This document shows, one piece after another, positions 1 to 9,450 of a stretch of DNA of 64,000 bases. Origin of the DNA: Acidobacteriaceae bacterium (GTDB lineage: Bacteria > Acidobacteriota > Terriglobia > Terriglobales > Acidobacteriaceae). A program made the position numbers and the translations under genes. Each line of letters starts with the position of its first letter. Positions within the stretch are counted from its first letter, which is position 1. Location of the stretch: contig PLCS01000007.1 in NCBI GenBank assembly GCA_003134855.1, positions 567,011 to 631,010 on the forward strand. The letters are read 5' to 3'. A model generated the notes under the pieces. The model had not been told where the DNA came from and did no database searches. It was given only the letters and a program-made list of their open reading frames with translations.

Positions 1-652
1 TGCGAATCCCCTTTTCCGCCGCGGCCACGTGCAGGTCGTTCCACTGAACCGAAAAGGCAAACTGCAGGACCTGCTCCTCGGCGACGCGCCGCGCATGGGT
101 AGCTGCGGCAAGGGCCAGCGCCTGTGGCTCCCGGCGGCGCAGCGGCTCTGGCCAGACCGTCCACGCACCGGTCGAGAACTGGCGGCGCAGCTCGGCGTAG
201 AGCGCATAGTCGGGAAGCCAGGCTGCCTCGGCCCGGCAGAATTTCTCATAGTGCGCCCACTGCCAAGCCAGCTTTGGATCGTGCGGCCCGCGGTCAAGGA
301 AGTTGCCCGCGGCTTCGTAGAGCAGCTTCACCTTGCGCGACTCGATCTCTTCAAAGTTCACAGGTCCGCTACACCCGCCCTGGCTGGCGATGCGCTCCGG
401 GGCGATCCAGCCCCAGTCGGAGAGAAACTCAAGGCTAATGAGGAGGGGATTGCCGGCAAAGGCTGACGTGCCCGCATAGGGCGAGTTGCCATAGCCGGTG
501 GGGCAGAGCGGCAACACCTGCCACACGTGCTGCTTGGCCGCGGCGAGAAAGGCCACAAACTCATGGGCGGCAGGCCCCAGGTCGCCGATGCCGCCGTTCG
601 AAGGCAGTGACGTGACGTGCAGCAGAACTCCGGAGGAACGCTGAAAATCCAT
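1..652 (-). CDS. malQ: 4-alpha-glucanotransferase (amylomaltase), N-terminal part
   Basis: GH77 enzyme that transfers alpha-1,4-glucan segments in cytoplasmic glycogen/maltodextrin metabolism. It runs off the left edge, so it is absent from the ORF track; about 217 residues are visible. Translating the minus strand from the ATG at 652 gives the family start: LLHVTSLPS (about residues 10-18), IGDLG (22-26), WQVLPLCPTGYG (44-55) and SAFAGNPLLI (63-72), all GH77 signatures around the substrate cleft. The catalytic Asp/Glu residues lie in the missing part. No clear Shine-Dalgarno is seen. It is downstream of cspA in the same orientation but separated by a terminator-like hairpin, so it probably has its own promoter in 653-735. 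Confidence 0.9.
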   Translation of the reverse strand, partial: MDFQRSSGVLLHVTSLPSNGGIGDLGPAAHEFVAFLAAAKQHVWQVLPLCPTGYGNSPYAGTSAFAGNPLLISLEFLSDWGWIAPERIASQGGCSGPVNFEEIESRKVKLLYEAAGNFLDRGPHDPKLAWQWAHYEKFCRAEAAWLPDYALYAELRRQFSTGAWTVWPEPLRRREPQALALAAATHARRVAEEQVLQFAFSVQWNDLHVAAAEKGIR

Positions 653-730
653 GATTGTATTATCAGCGCAGCCATGGGCTGCTTACCAGTGTTTTGAAAG
701 GGCACGGCGTGCGGAGGAATTCCACCCAAA

Positions 731-763
731 GCAAAAGAGGGGCGGCATTGAGCCGTCCCTCTC
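731..763 (-). terminator. Terminator-like hairpin downstream of cspA
   Basis: Read on the minus strand, a 10-bp stem with one mismatch and a 5-nt loop (arms 752-761 and 737-746) is followed by TTTT. It lies between the cspA stop and malQ, as expected for an intrinsic terminator of the abundant csp transcript. Confidence 0.6.
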
Positions 764-797
764 TGTTTGAATCCGAACCGTTTGAAGGGGGTAACCC

Positions 798-998
798 TTA
801 GACGACCTGGACGTTCTCAGCCTGCCAGCCCTTGGGGCCCTTGGTTACGTTGAACTGGACGCGCTGGCCCTCTTGCAGCGAACGGAAGCCGTTCGACTGG
901 ATGGCGGTGTGATGGACGAAAACATCCTCGCCGTTTTCGCGGCTCAAAAATCCAAAACCCTTGGCGTCGTTAAACCACTTGACTGTGCCTGTTTCCAT
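798..998 (-). CDS. cspA: Cold-shock domain protein (CspA family)
   Basis: A 66-residue single cold-shock domain, full length for the family. It is a nucleic-acid-binding OB fold that acts as an RNA chaperone or antiterminator. Both RNA-binding motifs are present: KGFGFL (RNP1, residues 13-18) and VFVHH (RNP2, about 26-30). The start is supported by AGAGGAG about 9 nt upstream. A long leader (about 100 nt from the candidate -10 at 1109-1114) precedes it, typical of csp genes, whose mRNA leader senses temperature. Single-domain Csp proteins are not always cold-induced, so constitutive expression is possible. Confidence 0.95.
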   Translation of the reverse strand: METGTVKWFNDAKGFGFLSRENGEDVFVHHTAIQSNGFRSLQEGQRVQFNVTKGPKGWQAENVQVV

Positions 999-1108
999 TT
1001 GTGTGTTGCTCCTCTGTACCGATTTACCGCGAACGCAATGTGGAAGTTTGCGAGTAGGCGGTAACCGGAACAGGCAAGAACTTCAGATCGAATTCTACGA
1101 TTACAGAG

Positions 1109-1138
1109 AGTATAGCACGGATTCGACACCGGGACAGG
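1109..1138 (-). promoter_or_regulatory. Candidate sigma-70 promoter for cspA
   Basis: On the minus strand TATACT (1109-1114) lies 17 nt after CTGTCC, a weak -35. Transcription would begin near 1101, leaving a roughly 100-nt 5' leader before the cspA start codon. The -10 is convincing; the -35 is poor. Confidence 0.4.
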
Positions 1139-1274
1139 ATATTTCTGGCATGATCCGCGAAGGAATGGCGGATAGGGTACGTTTTGTCCCAGGAGGCTGC
1201 CGGACGCTCTTCAGGAAGAGTGTGAGAGGTGCGGGGCACAGGGTAAACTCATTCTGGCCCTGGAGGAACGACTT

Positions 1275-2357
1275 TTGACTAACGAGAAGAGCCGGGTGCT
1301 GGTTCTGAATCCCGGAGCAACGTCCACGAAGTTTGGGGTTTATACGCAGGACGGCGCCGAATGGGAACACACGATCCGGCACGGGGACGATGAGATCGAG
1401 CGCTTCCGCGGCAAGCCGATGCTGGCGCGGCTGGACTATCGCGCCGGGCTGATTGAGCAGGCGCTGGCGGAGGCCGGGTACGCGGCAGAGGCGTTTGCCG
1501 CCACGGTGGGCCGGGGCGGAATTCTGCCGCCGCTGCCCTGCGGCACCTATCTGGTGGATGAGGCGATGGTGGAGGAGTTGCGCCTGGCGCGCCGCGGTCA
1601 GCACGCCTCGAACCTGGGCGCGCTGCTGGCGCTCCGCTTCGCTCAGGCCACCGGGGTGAACGCCTATATCGTGGATCCGGTGACGGTGGACGAGTGGCAG
1701 GCGCGCGCGCGCCTGACCGGCTCGCCGCTGATCGAGCGTACCTCCATCGGCCATGCGCTGAACACCAAGGCCGTGGCCCGGCGGTTTGCGCGCGAGCAGG
1801 GGAGCACCTACCCGGCGCTGCGGCTGATTGTGGCGCACCTGGGCAGCGGAATCACCGTTTCGGCCCACCAGGACGGTCGGATGATCGACAGCAATTCCAT
1901 CGAGGAAGGCCCATTCGGCGTGGACCGGACGGGCGGGCTGCCGGTGCGGGCGCTGGCCCGGCTCTGCTTCAGCGGCCAATACACCGAGGTTCAGCTCGAC
2001 CGCCAGCTCTTCGGAGACGGCGGGCTCTTCGCCTATCTGGGCACGCGCGACCTGATCGAGGTGGAACGGCGGATCAATGAGGGGGACGGTGAGGCCGCCC
2101 TGGTCTTTGATGCGATGGTCTATCAGGTCAGCAAGGAGGCCGGGGCGATGGCGGCAGTGCTCAAGGGCAAGGTGGACGCCGTGCTGCTGACCGGTGGAAT
2201 GGCGCGCTCGGAGAGAGTGGTGCGGCAGTTGCGTAGTTACCTGGAATGGATTGCTCCAGTCTGGGTTTATCCCGGCGAGGATGAGTTACAAGCCCTGGCC
2301 GAGGGAGTATTTCGCATATTAAGTGGAGAGGAGCAGGCAATGCGGATGGGGGAGTAA
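1275..2357 (+). CDS. buk: Butyrate kinase
   Basis: ASKHA-fold kinase that interconverts butyryl phosphate + ADP and butyrate + ATP. It has 360 residues, the usual Buk length. The N-terminal phosphate-binding motif NPGATSTK (residues 12-19), the family segments PLPCGTYLVDEAM and EGPFGVDRTGGLP, and a C-terminal LLTGGMA are visible. The start is TTG, chosen because GGAGG lies 8 nt upstream and no ATG fits. No phosphate butyryltransferase (ptb) is adjacent, so the butyryl phosphate source is elsewhere; branched-chain acyl phosphates are possible substrates. It is divergent from cspA and convergent with the EPS locus. Confidence 0.92.
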   Translation: MTNEKSRVLVLNPGATSTKFGVYTQDGAEWEHTIRHGDDEIERFRGKPMLARLDYRAGLIEQALAEAGYAAEAFAATVGRGGILPPLPCGTYLVDEAMVEELRLARRGQHASNLGALLALRFAQATGVNAYIVDPVTVDEWQARARLTGSPLIERTSIGHALNTKAVARRFAREQGSTYPALRLIVAHLGSGITVSAHQDGRMIDSNSIEEGPFGVDRTGGLPVRALARLCFSGQYTEVQLDRQLFGDGGLFAYLGTRDLIEVERRINEGDGEAALVFDAMVYQVSKEAGAMAAVLKGKVDAVLLTGGMARSERVVRQLRSYLEWIAPVWVYPGEDELQALAEGVFRILSGEEQAMRMGE

Positions 2358-2409
2358 GCGGTGGAGGATTATCTCGCTAAATAAAACCAGTTTCCATCTA
2401 TCGAACCTA

Positions 2410-3390
2410 TTAACTGGTCCAGAGTCCACCGAGTGACTTAAGCCATTCAACTGTCTCGTTAACTCCGTCTTCAAGAGAGTACTTGGGGCTGCCAAGAACT
2501 GCAAAGGTTGGGGCCATATCGACAAGATAGCTTTGCGTCATGCTTCTGTAGCGGCTGGTGAACAATGGAAACGGCCGCCCAGTGGACCTGATGATGTCCC
2601 CTATCAACGCAATCCCGCGTAGGACAGGCCTTGGGACAACGCGCGGCTGATGGCCCGTGAGAGCCTTCGAAAACGCGGAGACCCATAGCAGGATATCCGC
2701 TGGAGGATCTCCCACGTAAAACGTCCTGCCAGAGACCGCGTCAGCCGGCGCTGCAAGAATCTTGAGAGTGTATTCCGCCACGTTCCCGACATATCCGTAG
2801 GCACGGACAACCGCCGCCCCCCCTGGATGTACATACCGCCCTTTCTTTACGACAAGCCAAAACTCCTGCGCATAACGGGGATGCCATGGACCCCAAATGT
2901 TCGTTGGGCGCACAATGGTCCAAATGCCGGAAAGGCTTGAATCCTGCCGGATCATCTCCTCCATTTCTTTCTTGCTTTCGCCATATAGATTGACCGGGCG
3001 GTATTCCCGGTCGCTTCGCGCCAATGGCCCGGCACGCACTACATACTGGGTGGAGTAATATACAGTGCGTTCCACGCTTCCCGCTGCTTTAATTGCCTTA
3101 ATAAAATTGGCGCTGCCCTCTGTGTTTACTCGGTAATCGTCCAGAGTAAGTCCGCTATCATCAGTTCTAGCCGCCATATGGATCGCATATGTAGGTTGAA
3201 ACTCCTTCACGGCTGCCATGAAGGATGCCGGATCCAGAAGATCGCTCTTGTGCCAATACGGGAGATGCCTGGTTAGCTTCGGACCTTCGCGGTCGATGTT
3301 AAGCACTTCGGCGTCTGGGTTTAGGCTTAGCAGCCGTTCAATCACGCGCGTACCGATAAAGCCGCTTCCTCCGGTAACAATTACTCGCAT
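2410..3390 (-). CDS. NAD-dependent epimerase/dehydratase (extended SDR), last gene of the EPS locus
   Basis: A 326-residue extended short-chain dehydrogenase/reductase. The Rossmann motif GGSGFIG is at 7-13, the catalytic Ser near 113 and YxxxK at Tyr136/Lys140. Such proteins modify nucleotide sugars (4-epimerases, dehydratases, reductases), but some 3-beta-HSD-like members act on other substrates; the sequence does not decide. It is 11 bp downstream of the GT4 gene in the same direction and ends the EPS operon, facing buk. Base composition is more AT-rich than the window average, like the next few genes. Confidence 0.8.
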   Translation of the reverse strand: MRVIVTGGSGFIGTRVIERLLSLNPDAEVLNIDREGPKLTRHLPYWHKSDLLDPASFMAAVKEFQPTYAIHMAARTDDSGLTLDDYRVNTEGSANFIKAIKAAGSVERTVYYSTQYVVRAGPLARSDREYRPVNLYGESKKEMEEMIRQDSSLSGIWTIVRPTNIWGPWHPRYAQEFWLVVKKGRYVHPGGAAVVRAYGYVGNVAEYTLKILAAPADAVSGRTFYVGDPPADILLWVSAFSKALTGHQPRVVPRPVLRGIALIGDIIRSTGRPFPLFTSRYRSMTQSYLVDMAPTFAVLGSPKYSLEDGVNETVEWLKSLGGLWTS

Positions 3391-3401
3391 TCTCCACTCA
3401 C

Positions 3402-4511
3402 CTATCCTTTCAATAGTGACAAGGCGTTCTCCATCGCGTTGCGATGCGCCTCAATCGTAAAATAACGTAAATATCTCTCTCTCGCGTTCCTGCCCATCCG
3501 AACTCTCAGAGCGGGATCGTTGATGAGTTGAGCCAGAGCGTCCCGGCAGCCTGCGATATCCCGGGGTTCACACAGTATCGCGCAACTACTCTCCTCGACA
3601 ACCTCGGGTATCCCGCGCCACCTGGTTGCAACCACTGGAAGGCTGAAGCACATAGCTTCAAGTAGGACAATACCGAAGGTTTCTGAATGGAAATAACTCG
3701 GAAAAACGAAAATGTCTGCATTCCGGTAAAAGTCCCATTTATCGAATCCTGTTTGAACGCCTGGAAATCTAAACTTGGATCTGAACCTTGGCTCTATCAG
3801 GGATTCCGCGTGTGTCCGCATATCTGGCGAGTCCCATTCTCCCATACAAGTAAGCTCCACATCCATTCCAGCTATCAGCAATTGTTGAACAGCGCTGATA
3901 GCAACAAGAACGCCTTTGTCTTCCCGAAGCAAAGCTACCAGCAGGATCCTGATAGGCTCACCGCTGCTAGCCGTTCTATCAATACGCTTCCCTGCGGAAT
4001 CGGGAATGCCATTTGCAATTACCACTTCCCGCTGGCAATGCAAACCTTTGCCGTCCTGTGCAGAAAGGCATGCCGTTCGTATGACCAGGTCGGGATTAAA
4101 AAGAGCAAGCCGGAAAATACATCGTAATGCAGGATTCATTCTTAAGTAGAACTCTGAAATCCCGCCTGCATGGAGATGAAATACTGTCTTGTTAAAAAGC
4201 CGTCGGGTCGCACAGAGAATAATTATATCTCTAATAACTGGCACATAATTTGGCCCGGACGGCGGATAGTAGAGCACCTCTGGCCGCATTATGAACTTGG
4301 CGCGGTAAATCGCGGCTACAACTCGGAATAATTCCCAGATCTTGTCGAGTTTAAGTCTGCCGTTTGAATTCAACTCTTTCGAAAAGTTCATGCGGACATG
4401 AACTAACTCGATGTCTTGGTATGCGCCATCGAGCAAAAGCTGTATCATCACGGTTTGCCCGCCATAGGGCGGCGGCGTCTGGCCTACTACAAGAATACGA
4501 AGCGGTATCAT
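3402..4511 (-). CDS. Family 4 glycosyltransferase
   Basis: GT-B fold retaining glycosyltransferase, likely adding one sugar to the lipid-linked EPS repeat unit at the cytoplasmic face. The N-terminus (LRILVVGQTPPPYGG) is the usual GT4 acceptor-domain start with a glycine-rich loop; the C-terminal half has the nucleotide-sugar motif with the two spaced glutamates (ETFGIVLLEAM) followed by LPVVAT. The track start is at 4538, but the internal ATG at 4511 begins exactly at the domain and was preferred. GGAGG lies 13 nt upstream, rather far. The sugar specificity is unknown. Confidence 0.82.
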   Translation of the reverse strand: MIPLRILVVGQTPPPYGGQTVMIQLLLDGAYQDIELVHVRMNFSKELNSNGRLKLDKIWELFRVVAAIYRAKFIMRPEVLYYPPSGPNYVPVIRDIIILCATRRLFNKTVFHLHAGGISEFYLRMNPALRCIFRLALFNPDLVIRTACLSAQDGKGLHCQREVVIANGIPDSAGKRIDRTASSGEPIRILLVALLREDKGVLVAISAVQQLLIAGMDVELTCMGEWDSPDMRTHAESLIEPRFRSKFRFPGVQTGFDKWDFYRNADIFVFPSYFHSETFGIVLLEAMCFSLPVVATRWRGIPEVVEESSCAILCEPRDIAGCRDALAQLINDPALRVRMGRNARERYLRYFTIEAHRNAMENALSLLKG

Positions 4512-4675
4512 TAGAGCTAGCTGGCCTCCACAAAGCATTGCATATGTTAGATAATATCAGAAGAGTTAACTTCACGACGCAGGATGATGCCGATTCCTGG
4601 CCGCCAAGAATCTCATGCAGACTCCGGGAGTCAATGTCTATGCGTTATGAAGCACTATTCGGACGAAGTAACATA

Positions 4676-6067
4676 CTAAGAACGAGACGCGGCGATCATT
4701 CTTGCAGAAATGCCAAGGATAAGGCAGATAATGATATTCTGCAGATAGAAAGCGCCCCGTAAAGGGACGGAGAAATCCGCAGTATCCATTCCGTTCGCCA
4801 AACAATAGATAAGCAGAACCAGCGCGCATCGAAGCGTGTGGCGGGACGCACTGTCTGACGCCAAGGCCATATAAGTGTGCTCTTGTGCATAACGAAAACC
4901 TATCCTGAATATCTTTACCATCGTAATCAGATAGATCGTCAAGGCCAGCCATCCAGCATCTGCTAGAATATCGATAAAAGAGTTATGACCGTTGCCGATA
5001 CGGTTAACATTGACCTGTAGTCCGAGGGCGAAATACTGTCTGAAGATAATTCGGAAGCCGGCGATATATCCCATCCCTTGCGGGTGGTCCATGCAGTATT
5101 GGATAACAAATTTCCAAATGTCCGTTCTTCCGCTAGCGCTTGCTATGCCTTGAGAGCTTTGACCGCGGTTGAAGCTGTTCCACATGTGTTCCCCTCCGAC
5201 AACTCCCAAAAGCCCGCCAAAGAGCAATATCGAAGCCATGAATCCGGAAATAAACACGTACGCGGCGCGTCTGCTTGTCTTTGCCCATCCCGCAATAAGA
5301 ATTGCGAATGATAATATCAGGGCGAGTTCACTTCCTCTTGACTGCGTGATTACAGTACCCGTCAGGCCGACCAGAAAGAAGAACGTTGATCGAGCTTTGG
5401 ATTCGAGAGAATGCAGAAAGGCATATGCCGAAATAATCGCAATCAACGGACAGATCGCAGTTATAGGAGCAACAGCTCCTCCGGCAAGGCGTATCCCGAT
5501 TCCAGGTATAACTCTCATGACGAGAATTGGATTGATAAAGACGGTGATAAGAACCAGAAGGCAAAGTAGACATAATATCAACCTTAGATGAAGCAGGCAT
5601 TGTATCCAATCTGGCGGATTCCTATAAGCATCGACTATAAACTCTACGACGCAAATCCAGGTGAGAAAATATAGGATCGAGTATGCCGCCGAAACAAAGT
5701 GGCTGGGAGAGTATGCCGCGGATGCCAGGAATAACAGTCCGAGGAAAAAGGAATATCTAAGAATGGATCGAACCTGCTGAGGCATGAAGATTGTATGAGC
5801 GGAAGCTAAACGCAGGATCGCCCTAACGGCAATCAAGGCGAGCCAACCGACCTGGAAAAAAGACCAGATATCCACATTTCCTTTGGTTGCGTCAATCCCC
5901 TCGTTTGGCCTGAATATTGGCGGACCAAACGCCAGCAGAAAGACAGGGTACCTCCAAAGGAATCTCAGGAACGAAACGCGCCTATTGGACCTAGCTACTG
6001 GGATATCGACTTCGCTATTGCCAATCCATCGAGGAGATTGCATCATATACTGCCTTGTCCTGTTCAA
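4676..6067 (-). CDS. O-antigen polymerase/ligase-like membrane protein (Wzy candidate)
   Basis: A 463-residue polytopic membrane protein with about ten hydrophobic segments and a large periplasmic loop in the C-terminal half. The segment SRGSELALILSF and the later loop with GHNSFIDILADAGW match the O-antigen ligase/Wzy polymerase superfamily, where an Arg and a His in this loop are functionally important. In an operon with a flippase, Wza and Wzc, the best reading is the polymerase that joins repeat units in the periplasm; WaaL-type ligase is the alternative. The gene is distinctly AT-richer than the rest of the window, a common feature of transferred wzy genes. Confidence 0.8.
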   Translation of the reverse strand: MNRTRQYMMQSPRWIGNSEVDIPVARSNRRVSFLRFLWRYPVFLLAFGPPIFRPNEGIDATKGNVDIWSFFQVGWLALIAVRAILRLASAHTIFMPQQVRSILRYSFFLGLLFLASAAYSPSHFVSAAYSILYFLTWICVVEFIVDAYRNPPDWIQCLLHLRLILCLLCLLVLITVFINPILVMRVIPGIGIRLAGGAVAPITAICPLIAIISAYAFLHSLESKARSTFFFLVGLTGTVITQSRGSELALILSFAILIAGWAKTSRRAAYVFISGFMASILLFGGLLGVVGGEHMWNSFNRGQSSQGIASASGRTDIWKFVIQYCMDHPQGMGYIAGFRIIFRQYFALGLQVNVNRIGNGHNSFIDILADAGWLALTIYLITMVKIFRIGFRYAQEHTYMALASDSASRHTLRCALVLLIYCLANGMDTADFSVPLRGAFYLQNIIICLILGISARMIAASRS

Positions 6068-6113
6068 ATAACTTCAACATTGCTAGTCTTGGCTGCCGCG
6101 GTCAAATCATAGA

Positions 6114-7316
6114 TTATCGTGCGGCGATGTGATTCGTCAGGCTGGCCCAGGATAACTCGTTATTTCTGGCAAGTGCTCCCATAGAAAGATGCTTCAACTC
6201 CGCGGCGGACAGTGTCCCCAGGGAGATCATGGCGTTCGCAATTCGGGTAACTATCTGCGCCTCATCGGCGTCTGCTGTTGGAATAATGATTCCACAGGAC
6301 GAGGTGACTATGATGCCGGGACCGCCGAGATCGAGACAGACCACAGGCGTTCCTTCCTGGAGCGACTCCAACACAGCGAATCCTCCGGAGTCATGAAGAC
6401 TGGGATAGACGAACGCGGTGTAGCTGTTAAGCGTGTCAACAAGCATCCACCGGGGGAGATAGCCGGCGAATACAACTGCATCAGCCACGGCGTATTTCGC
6501 AGCCACTTCTCGTAACCACTGCTCTTCTGGTCCGCACCCAATGAGAGTGAGGGTTACATCGGGAATAGTTTTCCGGGCTTCAGCGAGCGCCCGGATTGCG
6601 AAATGCACTCCTTTCCAATGAAGGAGGCGTCCGGCGAATATAAACCGAGGCAAGTCTGGCAGTCTTCGTTCATCGCAATGCGCCGTATGACTCATCGTAG
6701 CGATAGCCAGGTGCACCGAAGTCTTATGGCGCCATTTGGCTGGAACTAGTCGCAGACTGTCTGCCGTCGCCACATAAATATGTTCCGCAGCGGCAAACGC
6801 AGGACGAGTGAGTGGACTGTAGCGCTGGAATATAATTCCCAGATCGCGCAGAAGCTCGGTAACTTTGCCGCGACATGGCATACTGCGACGCAGGCGCAAG
6901 GGCGCGCGTTCTCCGCCTGCAATGGGCCCGACAATAAACGGCACTCCGAGCCGGCCCATAAAGGAACCGTACTGCATGCTGGCAAAGGTGACGTGATAGA
7001 CGCGGTCAAACGGCGTTATGCGATGGCGCCTGGCAGCCAGGCGGTAGGCCCCCCACTGCCAGAGGATGAAGTAAAGGGGATAAAACCAGGCTTGCTTTTT
7101 GAGTAACAGCACCCAAGGTGGAAGGTCATAATAGAGAAAATGCAAATCTGGAGCGCTGCTGAGAGGATCAGACTCGATCACCGCCTGATTATTGGAGCGA
7201 GTGAGAACCCAGACCTCGCCGGCCAACTCTGCCATATGCAGCGCTCTCTGCCAGCCGACCTCCGGCTCAGAGCCTTTTCCTGGCTCGCAAGCATACGCCG
7301 AAAGCAGAACTCTCAT
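6114..7316 (-). CDS. Family 4 glycosyltransferase
   Basis: A 400-residue GT4-type glycosyltransferase. It begins MRVLLSAYACEPGKGSEPEVGW, a start seen in many EPS GT4 enzymes, and carries FIFAGRLLHWKG at the hinge and GGFAVLESLQEGTPVV in the donor-binding domain. Its start overlaps the stop of the upstream GT2 gene by 4 nt (ATGA), so the two are translationally coupled. It would transfer a sugar to the growing repeat unit in the cytoplasm; donor and acceptor are not predictable. Confidence 0.85.
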   Translation of the reverse strand: MRVLLSAYACEPGKGSEPEVGWQRALHMAELAGEVWVLTRSNNQAVIESDPLSSAPDLHFLYYDLPPWVLLLKKQAWFYPLYFILWQWGAYRLAARRHRITPFDRVYHVTFASMQYGSFMGRLGVPFIVGPIAGGERAPLRLRRSMPCRGKVTELLRDLGIIFQRYSPLTRPAFAAAEHIYVATADSLRLVPAKWRHKTSVHLAIATMSHTAHCDERRLPDLPRFIFAGRLLHWKGVHFAIRALAEARKTIPDVTLTLIGCGPEEQWLREVAAKYAVADAVVFAGYLPRWMLVDTLNSYTAFVYPSLHDSGGFAVLESLQEGTPVVCLDLGGPGIIVTSSCGIIIPTADADEAQIVTRIANAMISLGTLSAAELKHLSMGALARNNELSWASLTNHIAAR

Positions 7317-8131
7317 GCCTTTTCCGCCTTCTCCATGTATCTTTGATAACCCAGGCTGTAGCAGCCCGTCAGCAGCCTCCAGAGGATGCGCATTCCCATG
7401 GCTACCTTGCGGCGAAGAAATAAAGTCTTTGGCACAGCATGGTTTTTCCAGTAGCGGGAGCGGATTTCGATATCATCGCGATCGCTCTGTGCGCGCAAGC
7501 GTCTATTATTCTGCTCAGAATAGAAACGCATGCACGACCACTGGCGCGCTATGTGCCTGATCTTACCGTGCGCATCGCTGAATCTTATCCATAGGTCGGC
7601 GTCGAAGGAGAGGCGATAGGTTGTGGTAATTCCTCCCACCCGGTCATATATCCCTCGCCGCCAAAAAGTGGACATACCGGGAATATAGTTATAGGTATAG
7701 ATCCAGAGAAAGCGATTGAAGGGGATTTCCTTCTGCCGGCGCAGGGACTTTCCATCGGCATTAATCCAGGTTGTATCTCCATAGACGACGTCCACATCAG
7801 GATGCGCGGAGAAATACTCCCCGACCTCGCGCAGTACGCCCGGCTCAAAGAGGTCATCGCTGTTGAGAAAGCACAGGATCTCTCCCGTGGCGTGAGAAAA
7901 GCCCTTGATCAGGCCCTCCGGGTGGCCTCCATCCGGCTCACTGCACCAGAATTTCATGTGCTGCTGGTACTTGCGGATAATATCCGGACTTTCGTCCTTC
8001 GAGCCTCCGTCAATCACGATCAGCTCAAGGTCGGGGTAATCCTGGCCGAGAATGGAGCGAAGGGTCAATTCCAGGTATTTTGCCTGATTGAAGGAGGGCA
8101 CCACAACGCTGATCCTGGGTAGAGATGTCAT
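7313..8131 (-). CDS. Family 2 glycosyltransferase
   Basis: A 272-residue GT-A inverting glycosyltransferase. VVPSFNQAKYL opens the nucleotide-binding fold, DGGSKDES is at 41-48 and the metal-binding NSDD at 90-93; the WFxxG-like acceptor region is replaced by a C-terminal basic segment without an obvious membrane anchor. It is coupled by a 4-nt overlap to the downstream GT4 gene. Role: one glycosidic bond in the EPS repeat unit. Confidence 0.88.
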   Translation of the reverse strand: MTSLPRISVVVPSFNQAKYLELTLRSILGQDYPDLELIVIDGGSKDESPDIIRKYQQHMKFWCSEPDGGHPEGLIKGFSHATGEILCFLNSDDLFEPGVLREVGEYFSAHPDVDVVYGDTTWINADGKSLRRQKEIPFNRFLWIYTYNYIPGMSTFWRRGIYDRVGGITTTYRLSFDADLWIRFSDAHGKIRHIARQWSCMRFYSEQNNRRLRAQSDRDDIEIRSRYWKNHAVPKTLFLRRKVAMGMRILWRLLTGCYSLGYQRYMEKAEKA

Positions 8132-8287
8132 TGCAAATCATCTCCTCATCGATGGATAACTAGCACGCGGCATTTCAGTTGCACGGCACGAAAGCACAAC
8201 AGGAATTAGTATCAAGCGCAGGCTATTCACAAGCCAGCTGGGCGATCAATGCTCCTGCCGATCCTCTGAATGATCTTGTGCTTTCCG

Positions 8288-9328
8288 TTAGAGAGAAACA
8301 GGGTCGATCTCGCGGACTATTCCCGCAGCGCCGCTCTCCCGCAACTTATATTGATCGTGGATCCATGCGTAGGTATTTTCCAGGCCCAGCCGCAGAGGGA
8401 TGCTCGGCTCCCACCCAAGATACTTCTGGATCAGCGTATTGTCGCTGTTGCGGCCATTCACGCCTTTAGGAGCGTCCAAGTCATACCTGCGCTTTAGCTT
8501 GATTCCCGCGATATCCTCGACGATATCCACCAACTGATTGATGCTAACCGCCTCGCTGGAGCCAAGATTGAGGGGCTCGATAATATCAGAGTTCATGATC
8601 ATGTCGATGCCTTTCAGGCAATCGTCGATGTACATGAAGGAGCGCGTCTGGTGGCCATTTCCCCATATCTCGATCTCGTGCCTGCCTTTTAGTTTAGCTT
8701 CGATCACCTTGCGGCAAATCGCCGCCGGCGCCTTCTCGCGGCCGCCGAACCAGGTTCCCCAAGGACCATAGACATTGTGTAAGCGCGCCACGCGCGTGCG
8801 CAGGCCGAAATCCTCCATGTAGTGGCGGCACATCCGCTCGGAGAATAGCTTCTCCCAGCCATAACCGTCTTCGGCGAGCGCGGGATACGCGTCAGTTTCC
8901 TTCAGCGCCGGCGGCGTAAATCGGTCGCCGTCATCGGAAGTGTGCTGTAAATCGCCGTTATATACGCAGGCGGACGAGGAATAAAAATAGCGCTCGACGC
9001 CGTATTTCCGCGCCGCCATCAACATATGCGTATTGATCAGCACGGAGAGCATGCAGAGTGCTTTGTTCTTTTCGATGAAGCCCATGCCGCCCATGTTGGC
9101 GGCCAGATTGTAGATCTCCGCGGCACCTTTTGCGGCGATCTCGCAGCTCTCTTTTTCATTCAGGTCGAGACAAAGATTCTCGACACCCTCGAATTTCTGA
9201 TACCAATGCTCCAGCGGCTTTACATCGACAGCGCGGATATGACTGCAACCCCTCTGCCGGAGCGATGCCACCAGATTTCCGCCGATAAATCCGCTCGCAC
9301 CGGTAACCACGATCAGTTTGTCGCTCAT
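8288..9328 (-). CDS. GDP-mannose 3,5-epimerase-like SDR
   Basis: An extended SDR enzyme of 346 residues from the ATG at 9328, which has an AGGAAA ribosome site just upstream; the track start (TTG at 9355) is less likely. The Rossmann GASGFIG (10-16), MGGMGF (79-84), SSSACVY (117-123), YGWEK (156-160) and GGREKAPAA (195-203) follow the plant GDP-mannose 3,5-epimerase plan, including the catalytic Cys (here Cys121) and Lys (here Lys199). The family makes GDP-L-galactose/GDP-L-gulose from GDP-mannose, so the EPS may contain L-galactose or a related sugar. Bacterial relatives with other nucleotide-sugar substrates exist, so the exact reaction is inferred. Confidence 0.78.
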   Translation of the reverse strand: MSDKLIVVTGASGFIGGNLVASLRQRGCSHIRAVDVKPLEHWYQKFEGVENLCLDLNEKESCEIAAKGAAEIYNLAANMGGMGFIEKNKALCMLSVLINTHMLMAARKYGVERYFYSSSACVYNGDLQHTSDDGDRFTPPALKETDAYPALAEDGYGWEKLFSERMCRHYMEDFGLRTRVARLHNVYGPWGTWFGGREKAPAAICRKVIEAKLKGRHEIEIWGNGHQTRSFMYIDDCLKGIDMIMNSDIIEPLNLGSSEAVSINQLVDIVEDIAGIKLKRRYDLDAPKGVNGRNSDNTLIQKYLGWEPSIPLRLGLENTYAWIHDQYKLRESGAAGIVREIDPVSL

Positions 9329-9450
9329 GCTACTTTCCTTTTGCCGAAACGGCAATTAGTTGGAATCTCCCTTGTTACATACAAACCGCCGGCACACTCG
9401 CTCCAATGAATGGAAGGCCATTGCTTTAGCACTGACAACAGGTTCCAAGC

